Assembly (NCBI RefSeq): GCF_014839805.1
Contig: NC_051116.1
Span: 5,871,556-5,935,555, forward strand
Source of the DNA: Manduca sexta
Taxonomy: Eukaryota > Arthropoda > Insecta > Lepidoptera > Sphingidae
Length of the DNA stretch: 64,000 nt
Direction of reading: 5' to 3'
The notes under the pieces: model-generated
Seen by the model: the letters and a program-made list of their open reading frames with translations, nothing else
Told to the model about the DNA's origin: nothing
Database searches by the model: none
Made by a program: the position numbers and the translations under genes
In this document: positions 1 through 11,227 of the stretch, piece after piece
Numbering within the stretch: position 1 is the first letter of the stretch
How the letters are laid out: the number at the start of each line of letters is the position of its first letter

Positions 1-237
1 TCGTCTGCGTGATTGATGAAAATATATAAAGAATTCAGATGTCTTTTTCAGGCATAAAAAAAATTAACACACCTCTAATTGCATTAGTTTGTCGGAGTGT
101 GTTCATAAGGTTGTCGCTTTACTGTTTGTTTAACTTGATCTTACTACTGGTTTCATCTGCATGATTGGTGAAAAATATATAAAGAATTCAGATGTCTTTT
201 GTACATAAAAAACTGTACACTAGTTTGTCGGAGTGTG
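1..237. repeat. Imperfect direct repeat at the left edge
   Basis: Two copies of a roughly 95-bp sequence lie at 1-104 and 147-237. Both contain TATAAAGAATTCAGATGTC and end in TAGTTTGTCGGAGTGTG. The second copy is slightly shorter. The repeat may continue left of the window. No coding potential is visible. Confidence 0.75.
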
Positions 238-1254
238 CAGAGTGGACCTCATACTTTGAATTTCAATGTGGGTAGTATAAAATGTTTTTGTCGGTTCCTG
301 TATCGGAAGTGGCTAGAGCTTAATTAAAAAAATATTTTCATATTATGAAAAGTGAGTAGGCACGGGTAAAAGTGGACGTGCGGAGCGACATAGTCGTCAA
401 ATAACGACCAAGCTCCTTAACTAAATATTAAAAACAAAAACTACACTCTTTTCCTGTTTTCTATGTAAATTCTGCAAATTTGTTCATTAGTAGTATGACT
501 TTCAGATACCTAAAATACGTCTTAACCAATTTCTACGATCATCATCAAACAATAACTATGGTTCTGCTATTCTGTACTGCAAACTCTTAGTTACTGTGAA
601 TAAAAACTATTTAAAGTAATCATCTATCCATCAGAAACCATATTCAGATAATCAGTGTAAAGGTCACAACTATACCAAGACATCCAGCTAAACCCAAACC
701 CGCTGAATTTAAAATGCTCATTCCCAGCCATCATAAATACCTGACAGAGTATATAAAATGGCGCTTCGCGACTTCTTTAGCCGACGGCTATTCACGCTGG
801 CGGACAAAGGCGGCCATTCATGAGACATATTTGCTTTTACCAAATTCACAATGTCGTGCCCTAGATTTTTTATCGGAGTTCATAATTTACGTGAAGTAGG
901 AGTAATAGTGATGGATGTTATAATAAGAGTGACAGCTGAAATACATTAAACAGATTTAAGATCTATCGTGACTACATTGATACTTCGAGTTACTATTGCT
1001 TTAAACAGACGAAGAAAGTTCTGATAACAACTGAAATAGAAGATCCAGATTTAAGATCAATCATGAACATACATTAATGTTACTTTGACTTATGTACTAC
1101 TGCTGTAATTAAAGCAGAAAATTTTTAATTATGATGAAATCTGGAATAAAAATAGTACAGGCAGCAGTGGCAAAGGGTGAAACTTTCCGAAACGGACCCC
1201 GACACGACATAAAGGTACTTATATGCCTGATGCGCTCTTCAAATCGTTTTAATA
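238..1254. other. No recognisable gene
   Basis: AT-rich sequence with scattered stops in all frames. A 61-codon open frame at 714-899 has no domain, splice context or repeat support, so I do not call it. The CAGGCAGCAGTGGCAAAGG stretch near 1157 matches nothing else in the window. Confidence 0.5.
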
Positions 1255-1581
1255 ATAATTAATATAATAATATCAGCCCTGTATTATAAACTGTCCCACT
1301 GTTGGGCACGGGCCTCCTCTACTACTGAGAGGGATAAGGCCTTAGTCCACCACGCTGGCCTAGTTCGGATTGGTAGACTTCACACACCCTCGAAAATTCC
1401 TATAGAGAATTTCTCAGGTATGCAAGTTTCTTCACGATGTTTTCCTCCACCGTTAAAGCAAGGAATAATTCACAAAGAATACACACATGATTTTTTTAGA
1501 AAAGTCATATGCCCTTGGGTTTTAAAACTGCGGACATTCGTCTCGGCAGTCCGTTCCACATCCAACTAGGCTATCGCCGCT
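1255..1581 (-). mobile_element. SINE-1 copy, full length
   Basis: On the minus strand it starts with AGCGGCGATAGCCTAGTTGG, an A-box-like tRNA head, followed by a B-box-like GGTTCAAA. The body then runs to a (TTA/ATT)n tail at the low-coordinate end. It aligns over its whole length with copies at 22.3, 43.6, 49.0, 55.6 and 56.9 kb. The tRNA-like head implies Pol III transcription, with mobilisation by a partner LINE inferred. Confidence 0.85.
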
Positions 1582-2177
1582 TTTTTAATAATAAAATTTC
1601 ACATAAATTTGACTTAAAGCGAAGCCAACTGGATTCGGGCTATACGGACCCTTCTCAACTACTAGGAACATCTTGGAATTAAAATATCGACTCTTTCTCC
1701 TTTATACATTGGGATCATTATTCAATAAAAAGTCTTACATGAGGACTGATCACCAAGAACCTTTTACGTGACGTTGTTTTTCGAAACAATAGTAATACTG
1801 TCTAGGCCAGTATAAATAGCTACTACCAAACGTGAACACGCTCCGGGATAATTCAATCAGCAAAACAAACCCAGAAGCGATCAGTTGAATTAGTAAGAGC
1901 CACTCGTACCAATTGATGAGGCTAATGGAACAATTCCAAATTGATCTGTCCTGCCTTGTTACAGGGACTAATTTGAGTCTGATTTCTAGTATTGACGCGG
2001 TTGCATTTGATAATAGATTTTAATGCAGTGGAAGAGAGTGTAGTTTGATACACCGTGTCATAGTCATACACTTTGTAAAGTTATATGAAGTGATAAAGTT
2101 TAATTGAGTACTAACTGATCGCTGAGTTAATTTTCATCCTACTATGTAGCGATGAACTTCATCTGTAATGGTACAAA
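1582..2177. other. Unannotated spacer
   Basis: No open frame above 60 codons and no match to the repeat families recognised here. AT-rich, with no RNA gene seen. Confidence 0.4.
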
Positions 2178-2186
2178 ATGCCATTA

Positions 2187-2491
2187 ATAATAATAATAAT
2201 ATGAGCCATGTGTTATATACTATCCCACTACTGGGCACAGGCTTCCTCTACTACTGAGAGGGATTAGGCCTTAGTCCACCACGCTGACCTAGTGCGGATT
2301 GGTAAACTTCACACACCCTCAAAATTCCTATAGAGAATTTCTCGGGTATGCAGGTTTCCTCACAATGTTTTCCTTCGCCGTCAAAGCAAGCGATAATTCA
2401 CAAAGAATACACACATAAATATTTCAGAAAAATCAGAGGTGTGTGCCTTTGTGATTTGAACCTGCGGACATTTGTCTCTGCAGTCCGTTCT
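2187..2491 (-). mobile_element. SINE-1 copy, 5'-truncated, with target-site duplication
   Basis: Same family as the copy at 1255-1581, but it stops inside the tRNA head (at GCAGTCCGTTC on the plus strand). It is flanked by a 9-bp direct repeat ATGCCATTA at 2178-2186 and 2495-2503. This shows it inserted as a truncated copy rather than being eroded later. The tail is an (AAT)n run at the low-coordinate side. Confidence 0.88.
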
Positions 2492-2503
2492 AAGATGCCA
2501 TTA

Positions 2504-3157
2504 TTTATTTATAATATATGCTATTGAATATAGCATACTGATATAGCAAACAGCTTGTGCTAATGAACAGTTCCGCAAATAGGTAGTTTCTAACCACTTC
2601 TAACTACTTCAAATACTACAGTGCTTCTTCAGGATCAGCCTCAGAAACTAACAAAGTGACAAACGTCTGACGTGGTAAATCCACTTTCAGAACGCTAGCA
2701 CAAATAGGTTCTAGATTTCAATCCACAAATCCACACTATGTATTCAGTTATGGACACCGATGGATTCGAGAGCGAGCCGTCTGGCTACGCTACACGACAC
2801 AGCTATTGTTATGCTACCCTGGTATTTTGAATTAACAGTTGCAGTACTATACAGAGCAATTAATGTGATTCAATTGTTTTCCATTGCTATTGCTACCTAC
2901 AATGTGAGGTCACATGCCAAAAATGTATGAACTATAACCAGATCGTTTTATTATATCATATGAACAGACCTCATTATCATAAGATATTAGAAGTTAAAAG
3001 CAGAATTAGAAAAGTTGACCTAACTTTGGCGAGTGGGGTCATGGGAACAATAATGTTCAATTGGATAGTTCACATATAAACTCACTTTACTCTAAATGAT
3101 TTACGTATATATTTGATGTTAATCAGTCTTTAAATAACAATTCAATAGATTCATCTA
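2504..3157. other. No recognisable gene
   Basis: Spacer between two SINE fragments. I see no splice-flanked open frame, RNA gene or repeat-family match. Confidence 0.4.
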
Positions 3158-3390
3158 CGTACACACATCATGCTTTTATCCGAAAGGGTAGGTCCAATCT
3201 AGGCACCCATTGTTCCTCTTCGTATTTCATCCTATGACGTGATGGGGCAAGCTTTATAGCCATATCGGCCACAACTAGACTCCGGGCAGAACAGAAACTG
3301 ATCAGATCAACCCAAAATCACCTTTCCCAACCTCAGAAGAGTGTCTACCACGCACGCCAACAACTACACCAAGTCTAGAAGCAGTACGTA
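3158..3390 (-). mobile_element. SINE-2 copy, degenerate
   Basis: Reads like the 28.2 and 47.8 kb copies: a CACACATCATGC start (tail), then GCACCCATTGTTC, ATGACGTGATGGG, GCCATATCGGC, and ACTCCGGGC followed by AACCCAAAATCAC. The B-box and head are eroded or absent, so this is an old copy. Confidence 0.65.
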
Positions 3391-4142
3391 GCCATCATCT
3401 ACATCAATCACGTAACCAGTTCATACCGATTCAATCCATTTACCTACCGAAAAGCCAAACGGACATTTCCAAACAAGAGACTCACACCCAGTAAATTATA
3501 AAAATATATCGAATAATCATTATTTTAACGTTATTCATAGTGAATTCAATAATTCCAATATCACTTTCGGATTATATCCGTAAGCTGGTTCTGTTAAGTC
3601 ACAAACGATCGGTTGCAAACAGCTTTCAGCTCGGAAATTAAAATACAGGGAATAACACATTAATGATACAAATGTATCGAAAAAGTATCGTGTCTTTATT
3701 TATGGATTATTATCACATTCAGGGAATGAAAAATATTAAACATAGTATCATCTGAATTAAGTTGATTTAGCCATTTATGTTACCCAATACCTATAATATA
3801 CGCACATAATTAAATTGAATTTTGGAAAAATATAACAGTCATCTTCAAACTAATGTTATTGTTAATTCGTCAATTACCCTTTTCAATAAAGCGGTATAGT
3901 TTTGTAAAGGGGATCCAATGCATAAAGAAACGTTTCATTAGTTAATGTAAAAATTAAAATATTACTTTAGTTAATTAGTTAGTTGTTATAAACAGACTGG
4001 CAGTATAAAACCTAATAGTATCTTGGAAAGTTGTCTTCTTATGAAAATAAGAAATCTGCTATTAGAGGTAATAATAGGAATATTTTTGTCTTTCCAAAGT
4101 ATTCTCAAAACTAATATTAACAGTATAATTTTAACAAATTAT
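3391..4142. other. No recognisable gene
   Basis: Very AT-rich. Includes an AT-only stretch around 3490-3560 and TATACATTTAAATAAT-type runs. No coding or RNA signals seen. Confidence 0.4.
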
Positions 4143-4285
4143 TGAATCTGGAATTTGTGTCCGATATGGCGACAAGCTCGCCCCCTATCACATCATGGAA
4201 CGGAATACACTTGGCGAGAAGTTGGTGCCCTGGTTGCGCCTCCGCATACCCCTTCAGAGACAAATACGTGATGTATGTGTATTTT
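4143..4285 (+). mobile_element. SINE-2, 3' portion
   Basis: Begins in the SINE-2 body (GTGTCCGATATGGCGACAAG) and continues through the CGCCCCCTATCACATCATGG block and CGCATACCCCTTCAGAG to a short GTATGTGTATT tail. The tRNA-like head is missing, as in a 5'-truncated insertion. Confidence 0.75.
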
Positions 4286-5663
4286 TTTTAAATGTAACAA
4301 ATTTTGATATTAGTGCTCCTTTTCAATATTCCATCTAAACTCAGTGACAAAAGTAGATGCCAGCTATCGAACACAATTTCCCCATTAGCTCAATAATTAA
4401 GCTACAATTATGTTCGCGACATCCACGAGAATTCAATTACCCCATTTTGGGAATGTAAAGCTATGAATTTTTGCGCGATATTGGACCGAAACGCCGGCGT
4501 TAACTGCAGTTGGCAATATTGAACGGACGGTTCAATTTGTCTCCTGCACAGGGGCTTATTAAAACATCAATCATTACGTTTTAATTGCTTCGGAAATTTT
4601 TCCCCACGCGATTAAGTTGTTTGTAAAAATATGGGGTATCTGCACAGTTGGTTTTAATATGAATTGATACCTTAATTGGCTAAAAGCTAAGAGGCTAATA
4701 GTATTTTGTGTAGTAATATGTGGGATTTATATAGATTTTAATATATTTTCAGTAAGGTGAAAGTATGAGAACTATTTTATAATATTGTATATTTCTAGCT
4801 ACATTGCAATAGCCGAGGTATGTTGTCTTTATTTTATTGGCTTTTGCTATTTCCAAACAGGAAAAAGAGTTATCGATCTAAATTGTTTCATGCATACGTG
4901 AAATGTTAGTATATATTTATATGAAAACAAATACGGAGCCAAAAGATTTATTGTAATTTAAGTTAGCTTAGAAGAATTAAGTAGACTTTATTTGTATTCT
5001 CACTAAAATCAATCCAAAAATGTTAGTGACGATTTTTCTTTAGTACTAGTGAACGCAAAAACAGCTGAACGTATTTGAACGAAATTTGACAAACTGATTA
5101 TTACTTAAAATAGATTCTGGCCTATCATTAACAAAAAAACCTTACAAACGTAATTTTTATTCGAGGCAGATAAAATCGCGAGGAAAACCTAGTGTTACAA
5201 ATTTTATAAAGACATTAATAAGTGAAAAGTAATTTATTCTCAATGAATCAAATTGTCAACGGGGCTTATTGAAATATCAATTATAAAAGTTTGATTGCAT
5301 TGGGGTAAACACACTTGTCCATTAACAAGCACTATTTATATTGGGGTAATTAAAACGTATAATAAAGTGATTGGTAATTTCGTTTTATTTGTTCAGTTAC
5401 ATTTGATAGGATGATTAAAATGTAATTACGTTTGGTGTGAAGTTACCCGCACGCTAGCGTGGTGGTACGGCTTAGTGGTAGAAGCCCGTACCTAGAAGCG
5501 ACTATGTAGAGATGATATTATTTTATTGTTAGTAATTATGTGATTTCTCTAGAGTATTGTTTGATAATCTTTTATTAACATTTTGAACTCTATTTCGTGA
5601 TAACCTATAGCGCATTAAGGTATGAAGTAAATTACTATTAGAACACAAACTAAATGTAGACAA

Positions 5664-5665
<2 letters not shown>
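4286..5665. other. Non-repetitive stretch upstream of the coding exon
   Basis: No gene seen. A diverged pair of segments, GGGGCTTATTAAAACATCAAT near 4553 and GGGGCTTATTGAAATATCAAT near 5263, may be an old local duplication. The segment 4380-4640 is less AT-rich and has few simple repeats. It is the best candidate near the exon for conserved regulatory DNA, but that is inference only. Confidence 0.35.

Positions 5666-5716
<51 letters not shown>
5666..5716. repeat. (TG)n microsatellite
   Basis: About 25 uninterrupted TG units followed by a T-run, 215 bp upstream of the exon's splice acceptor. Likely length-polymorphic. Confidence 0.97.
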
Positions 5717-5719
<3 letters not shown>

Positions 5720-5991
5720 TTTTTTTATAATATTAGTTTTATTTGAACTTGAGAATTACGGTACAAATGAAACAGATAAATAAAAATTACATACTCCATA
5801 TCTTTAATACATTAAACTAATTTTCCATTTATTTTCGTGCAATGTCTTTAAGTTGCTGTCATTGGGGTAATAATGTTAATATTATGAACAATAAAAAATC
5901 TTTTTTTTCTTACGATTTTTTTTTGTTTCAGAACACCTAGTGCTAGTGATGTGTGTGCAGTTCAGATCTCAGTCGAGATAGTGTTGTGACA

Positions 5992-6085
5992 ATGATGCGT
6001 GCTCACGTCGTGGCGAGCGTTTTGCTCAGCCTTCTACTGCAATACTGCGTGGAGAGTCAGCAGGAGAATCTTATTGAAGAGTCAG
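5992..6085 (+). CDS. First coding exon of a secreted or membrane protein (signal peptide), partial
   Basis: The exon probably spans 5932-6085. A long T-rich tract ends in TTTGTTTCAG at 5922-5931, a strong 3' splice site. About 60 nt of 5' UTR follow, then two tandem ATGs (5992 and 5995). The frame stays open to CAG/GTAAG at 6083-6090, a consensus 5' splice site, and would leave phase 1. The 31 complete codons encode a signal peptide: MMRAH, a hydrophobic core VVASVLLSLLLQYCV, then ESQQENLIEES, with cleavage likely near ES/QQ. The acceptor implies at least one upstream non-coding exon outside or unrecognised in the window. No downstream exon is found in the next 57.9 kb. Too little protein is present to name the gene; many insect cell-surface receptors have such isolated first coding exons in huge introns. 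The alternative is a spurious open frame, but splice sites plus a signal peptide argue against it. Confidence 0.62.
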
Positions 6086-6679
6086 GTAAGATTTACATTT
6101 ATTTTAAAGTTTATTTTAATTACATTTTTAATTTGAAATAATTATTTTACTAGGTATAAATCGTTATAGAAATGATCCAACAAACTTTTAAGAATAAAAG
6201 TAGAGATTATCCAAAGTATCTAAAATGTATAACAAAATAAATACTTAATACGTAGTTTGAAATCAACATTGTGAGCAGTTGTAGATCGGTTTATTTCTAT
6301 ATAGCACTCTCCAAATTCGATTAATATATTATGATATTAAGCCAATTCTCAGTATAGAATATACATATTCTACGTAAGTAATATCAATTTATGAGAAATA
6401 ATTAACGCAATATTTTTTTAGATAATATAAAGTGTTGTACAAAAATAAACTCAATATACATTAAATAAGATGACGAAAGAGCCTATCACCCCAATATCTT
6501 AGAAGTTATTTTTATTATAGCCCCAGAGTGGTGTCATTTGTAAACGACAGGCCTGATGCTGTAATCCATTGTGTCGATAAATCTGTCAACTATTTCATTA
6601 GTTGTGTAAATATGGACATATATCATTGTACGAGTATTGACAAGTTAGTGTGAGTGAAAGTTATAATTATTTTGTTTTT
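6086..6679. other. Start of the putative large intron
   Basis: Begins with GTAAG after the signal-peptide exon. AT-rich, with no repeats recognised until 6680. If the exon call is right, all sequence from here to 64000 is intronic unless unseen exons lie within it. Confidence 0.45.
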
Positions 6680-6850
6680 ATATGTGCCCGGCGAAGTGTT
6701 CATACTGCACCTGATGGTAAGTGACGTGGGGTCCAATAGAATGTCGACTGACGGGGATGATTATCCCGCGGCAGTCGACACAATTATGCCGGCCTGTTAA
6801 AACCGCATATACACAGGCTGATCCCAGAACGCGACACATTTGTATATCTA
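6680..6850 (+). mobile_element. Rep-D copy, 5' two-thirds
   Basis: Contains GCACCTGATGGTAAGTGACG, AATAGAATGTCGACTGACG, CAGTCGACACAATTATGCCG and ACACAGGCTGATCCCAGAACG in the order found in at least ten other places. It ends before the GGCGGGTTTTAACACC block seen in longer copies. Confidence 0.75.
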
Positions 6851-7594
6851 CTCTTCATATACAATATATTTATAACTTTCATTTACTAGGATAGGTTTGT
6901 AATAAAAGTATTTTTGAGTAATAAAACTGTTTTGTAGCTAATCATATGCTGAATGGAAAGCCAGCTTGTCCAATATAATACCAGGGTCTAATGCTTAGTT
7001 TATACTAGCAAATTTTTTGCAATATCTTGCATGAAAACTTCAATGCGTTACACTATCGACTATTCAATAGTTCTATTCATACGACTTCTGCAAGTCCTGC
7101 AAGGTGTAAAATTTGCAGAAGTCAGCTTGCTATGATTCTTTAAAAGTAAAAATTGCTTGCGGACGTCGAGTTCCGCTAGTTTTCTTAAATAAAAATCGAT
7201 AAAAATCAATAAAACTGTTTTCAGAAAGTAGAGAGAAAAAAGAAAAAGGTTAAAAAAATATCTGGAATATCACACATTAATCACTTGGCATGAAAGAAAT
7301 GAGAATAATATTTTATGTTACTTTTATAAGATTAACAACGATTCTTATCATTTATATTAAACATTTTAATCCTTAAGTAGCTTAAAAGATTGGATACTCA
7401 AATAATTAACGGTTAAAAACTAATCTTGCAAAGTGTTTTTTTACAATTCATAATATTTCATAACATCCAATGAACGTAATTGGTTAAAATTAGTTTCGAC
7501 TAGGCAATTCCAGTTAAACTCAAGTTACAAACTTACATTTGCAGTTGGTTACTAAGAATCTCTTTAACATTAGACAAATCCAACGGCAAATGAA
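6851..7594. other. No recognisable gene
   Basis: AT-rich intronic-type sequence. Nothing matches the repeat families or shows coding signals. Confidence 0.4.
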
Positions 7595-7769
7595 CTTGTA
7601 ATTGCTTAATACCCTGGCGTCCCGCCAGAGGTCGCTTTCCAAAATGGCGGCTAAATAATTCATAGATTGTGACAACAAGCAAATGCCCAGGATTCGTGTT
7701 ACGTTTAAGACGTAATTACACAAGTTAATGTTTGTCTGTATATATTTGAATATAGCGACGCTCTTCTGT
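7595..7769. repeat. Dispersed element, inverted relative to 14519-14670
   Basis: Contains the hairpin CTGGCGTCCCGCCAG followed by AGGTCGCTTTCCAAAATGG. The reverse complement of the block, including AATGTTTGTCTG and AGCGACGCTCTTC-like ends, reappears at 14519-14670. The shared length of about 150 bp and the absence of an open frame suggest a small non-autonomous element. Confidence 0.7.
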
Positions 7770-7882
7770 TTCAAATGGCTTATTTAATTGATATGTATGT
7801 AAATAAATATCTAGTATATATAATATTCGGGTAATCGAATGTTTGAGTCTACGTCTAAACTGATTTACAAAATGAACATGAA

Positions 7883-7950
7883 ATGGTGGTAGGATATTTG
7901 TATTCGGCCGGATAGCGACCGCCGTACACAAGGTGTTACACACTAGGCTG
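7883..7950 (-). mobile_element. Rep-D 3' fragment
   Basis: GGTGGTAGGATATTTG, then CCGGATAGCGACCGCCGTAC and AAGGTGTTACACAC, correspond to the reverse complement of the distal end of Rep-D. The rest of the element is missing. Confidence 0.6.
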
Positions 7951-8239
7951 TAACATATAGGGTCTCTGTTCCTCTCTCTGGAAGCCCGACTCTCGCCCGC
8001 CTGTTCAGCGAGGAGTCGCTGGCTAGCCCTGCTATACGCCCACTACCAGCAGCAGACGTGTCCAGGCGATAGCCCCCGGGTGGCGGCATTAAACGTTTAC
8101 TTATTGTATTTATCCACAGTTTTGGGTTTTGCTAGAGCTCCGTTGGTCATCGCAGTGTTCACTATTATTGTCATGTATCCGCTCCTCACCTGGCAAGGTG
8201 TAGCACGGTTAAGATAGACCTATGAGGGGCTCACAATAA
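7951..8239. other. GC-richer spacer
   Basis: 7970-8100 has noticeably higher GC than its surroundings (CCCGACTCTCGCCCGCCTG, GCGATAGCCCCCGGGTGGCG). No frame or RNA fold is convincing. It may be a lone fragment of a repeat not otherwise present here. Confidence 0.35.
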
Positions 8240-8512
8240 ATCATCTAATATTATAAAAGCGAAAATTTGTGAAAATGTTCGTATGTTTTTTTAAAAGTAA
8301 ATGCAGAAACATTATAACGGATTTACATGTTATTTAACACAAGGGTAGACCATATCCTAGATTTACACTTAGTCTACTTTTTATTCCCGTTATTTACACT
8401 CATAAGAAATAATGATGTTTGTTAATTTTTATCTAAATGGTGTTTGACGTCATACAGTTTTATATGTATATTTGAAGCGGAAAAATCCGTCTCGCGGGCG
8501 AAGCCCTGTGCA
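8240..8512 (+). mobile_element. Helitron-like element (Hel-A), eroded
   Basis: Starts with the AATATTATAAAAGCGAAAAT-type 5' region. It contains GAAACATTATAACGGATTTAC, a relic of the common ACGGATT block, and ends in CTCGCGGGCGAAGCCCTGTG. That end is a damaged version of the CGCGGGCGAAGCCGCG hairpin seen intact at 44618. The terminal CTAG is lost. It also holds a TGACGTCA at 8446-8453 by chance or inheritance. Confidence 0.55.
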
Positions 8513-8598
8513 ATATCTATTATAGATTCCTACCAAAGTCTCTTATTTGTTATTGTTTTTGGAAAACAATTAAGTAATCAATTTAGAGTAATATTTGC

Positions 8599-8826
8599 CT
8601 ACACACTCACGCCTTTTTTCCCAAAGGGGTAGGCGCAACTAGTGCACCTTTCGACATGTTTTCCATATCATGATGGGTGCGAGTCTACAGCAAAATATAA
8701 CACAAATTCCTCCAGACTAATCCAGTACAGAAAAACCCAGTATCACTGTCGGAGCCGAGATTCGAACCTGAGACCTAAGTGGTGGTCGTACTGCGCACGC
8801 AATACAGCTTCACCAAATCAGTCGGT
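8599..8826 (-). mobile_element. SINE-2 copy, diverged
   Basis: Plus-strand order is ACACACTCACGCC (tail), GGGGTAGGCGCAACTAGTGC, a partly deleted middle, AAAACCCAGTATCACTGTCG, GATTCGAACCTGAGACC (B-box) and CGCACGCAATACAGCTTCAC (A-box region). The head is recognisable, so this was a full-length insertion that later decayed. Confidence 0.7.
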
Positions 8827-9351
8827 TGTTTGCTTACAATACCATTATTATAATTGATTAGAAGTTTAACCCCCTCCCACCCCCCTAAACTTACTCGGAA
8901 AACAATACCGAACCTCGTGACTTCATGCCAAGTTACATCGTATTGTTACCTCACTTAGAGGTCAATTAGGGCTTACCGAATTTGGCATTCATTCCTGTTT
9001 TCCATATTGTGGAGCACGCCATGGGAATTTGCGCCTTCTGCAAACGGGATAAGGTAGGTCTTTTATACGAGTATCTGGGGTTCCACCACCGTTCTGCAGC
9101 CTCACGTGTGCAAGCATTGTGGTCTGGTTCGAAGGATCATGTACAGTCAACCACAAAAGTAGCTGAACCCATTTAAAACTTCAAATAACTTGTACACATT
9201 AACTTAAATCAAAATTATTATTTTTTCTTTATCTAAAATAAAGTAAATCCTATGAAGTTTATTCTAGAATAAACATTTGATACGGATGCAAAGTCTAAAG
9301 CCGGTTAGAACTGGATATTATGATTGATATTGGGTTCTTCTACTAATATCA
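8827..9351. other. No recognisable gene
   Basis: Includes a C-rich run (CCCCTCCCACCCCCCTAAAC) and an open frame of about 64 codons at 8982-9176. The frame lacks any domain and partly resembles the SINE-2 tail (TGCGCCTTCTGCAAACGGG). Not called as a gene. Confidence 0.4.
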
Positions 9352-9498
9352 GTCCGGCGTCAGGAATTTGCGCCCAATATGGCGATAGGCTCTCCCCCAT
9401 CACATCATGGGATCATCACATCACACATGCAAGAAGTGGGTGCTCCGGTTGCATCTGTTTACCCCCGTAAGGATAAAGTTATGATGTGTGTTTGAATT
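9352..9498 (+). mobile_element. SINE-2, 3' portion
   Basis: From TCCGGCGTCAGGAATTTGCG through CCAATATGGCGATAGGC and CACATCATGGGATCATCAC to a GATGTGTGTTTG end. A short duplicated ATCATCACATCAC interrupts the usual GGACGGAACACAC block. Confidence 0.72.
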
Positions 9499-9609
9499 AT
9501 TGTAAAATGCAATATCTCAAGGTGACGAACACAATATTATGATGCAGATTGTTTGTGATTCAAAGCTCTGGGTATTACTTTTTTTGGCTAATTATGGTGA
9601 TGAAAAAAA

Positions 9610-9815
9610 AATGGTAAGTGGGGGCCAATAGAATGTCGATTGTGGGCTGACGAGAGATGAATAACCCTTGTCAGTCGACACTATTATGTCGGCTTGTTTG
9701 AACTGGACATCAGATCCCAGGTCGCGACCCATACGTGGGCCTCTATGGCGGGTTTTAACATCTTGTGTACGGCGGTCGCTATCCGGGCGGATACAAAATA
9801 TATCCTACGAACAAC
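9610..9815 (+). mobile_element. Rep-D copy, near full length
   Basis: Has the AATAGAATGTCGATTGTGGG and CAGTCGACACTATTATGTCG core, then GGATCAGATCCCAGG-like sequence, CGGGTTTTAACATCTTGTG and GGCGGTCGCTATCCGGGCGG, ending near ATATATCCTACG. Short overlapping open frames on both strands here are by-products. Confidence 0.75.
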
Positions 9816-10344
9816 AATTACTGTTCTTAAGCAGCTAAAACTTTTGCTCTCAGATGAGATGTCTACTCGTCTCGTCATTTAGTACAAAAATCAACAGCTA
9901 TCTCGACTTCGGTACTAATACCTTTTTATTTCCTTCATACGATCATTTCTACAATTTTCAACTCGATCTTCAACAGTACAAAAACATTCACAAACATTTT
10001 CGAACCAACAAACACTTGGAACCGATAGGTGCATGTAGGTCTGATGTTTATGCCAAGTGCTGGCATGCCAGAATTCATGCCGGCATGCCAGACTACACGC
10101 GAACCAACATTCCCTTTGACATCGGAGTGCAAATATTTACCGATCATACAAAAATATATTATTGAGATGGAATTCATTTGACTGGATCGGCTTATTGAAA
10201 TTTAATGGGAAGGTAAGGTATTGGATATTTTGTTTAATTTGAACTCTTTGAAAATACGTTGTAGTTGAACAAAACATTTTACGTTGAACAATGATTTACT
10301 ATCATAAATCTCCTATCAAAATTAGTATTAGTTTTTCTTGTAAC
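9816..10344. other. Spacer with paired GGCATGCC palindromes
   Basis: No gene supported; the 103- and 80-codon open frames overlap on opposite strands and show no domain. At 10063-10092 there are two GGCATGCC octamers separated by a short AT-rich spacer. Confidence 0.4.
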
Positions 10345-10625
10345 TTTTTTTATTGCTTTGAATGACGAGACGAGCTTGCCGTTCGCCTGATGGTAAGCGA
10401 TACGACCGCCCATAAACAGCAGAAACACCAACATCTTGAATTACAAAGTATTGTTTGGTATTCCCTGTGCTCGCCATCCTGAGACACGAGATGTTAAGTC
10501 TCATTATGTCCAGTAGTTACACTGGCTACAATGTTCTTCAAACCGGAACACAACAGTGACTACACACTGCTGCTTACTCCTGCTGTGGACTCCAACATAA
10601 GAGAGACCTACCACCAGTTTACCAA
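10345..10625 (-). mobile_element. Rep-G copy
   Basis: On the plus strand it begins TTTTTTTATTGCTTTGAATG, the complement of the A-rich tail. It continues CGTTCGCCTGATGGTAAGCG, GTATTGTTTGGTATTCCC and CAGTAGTTACACTGGC, and ends near AGAGACCTACCACCAG. A short deletion replaces the usual GGCGGCAGAAATAGAC block. Confidence 0.8.
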
Positions 10626-11227
10626 TTCCCAAATGTGACATTTTGAAAATATCTCTAGCGAAAGCTTAGTGGTGTTGCACTGTGTACTTAGCCTTACTTC
10701 TTTAATATTAGTATATAAGTGAATTTTTGATTAGTCACCAACGATATTAAAGTATTCATTTTAATATCAATTTAACGCGGCCACCTGTTCTTTAAGAGAA
10801 AAATTACTGCATTTAAAAATTAATGCCGAAAATCGAAATTAAATTTCTAATTTATGAGATAGATTTTTTTATTGTTCGTACGTATTTCACGTCAGATAAT
10901 TCAATTAACAATTTGGAAATAACCCAAACTCTTTTAATGATTTCTAATAACTTGGAAGATTTTAATCTTATTAAGAAGTGTACTGAAGAGTCGAAATAAA
11001 ATATTTCTTTGTAAGTAAATATTTGCTAGAAAAGAAATAATTTATAAAAAATATTTGTAAAGGAATATTGCGACTTCAGCAAATATAAATATAGTTTTCT
11101 TTTAGATGTTTTACATCCTTAATGCCGGGTTGCAAAGCGAAAATAACGTTACTTTACTTCACATAGCATATACCTTAGTTTACGTAGTGTGCGGCACACA
11201 AGTTTGAAAAAATATGTCAGTTATTAC
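10626..11227. other. No recognisable gene
   Basis: Strongly AT-rich sequence between two Rep-G copies. No coding or structural signal seen. Confidence 0.4.

Noticed and set aside
9854..10177. 103- and 80-codon overlapping frames
   Set aside because: Opposite-strand overlap, no domain, and no splice signals.
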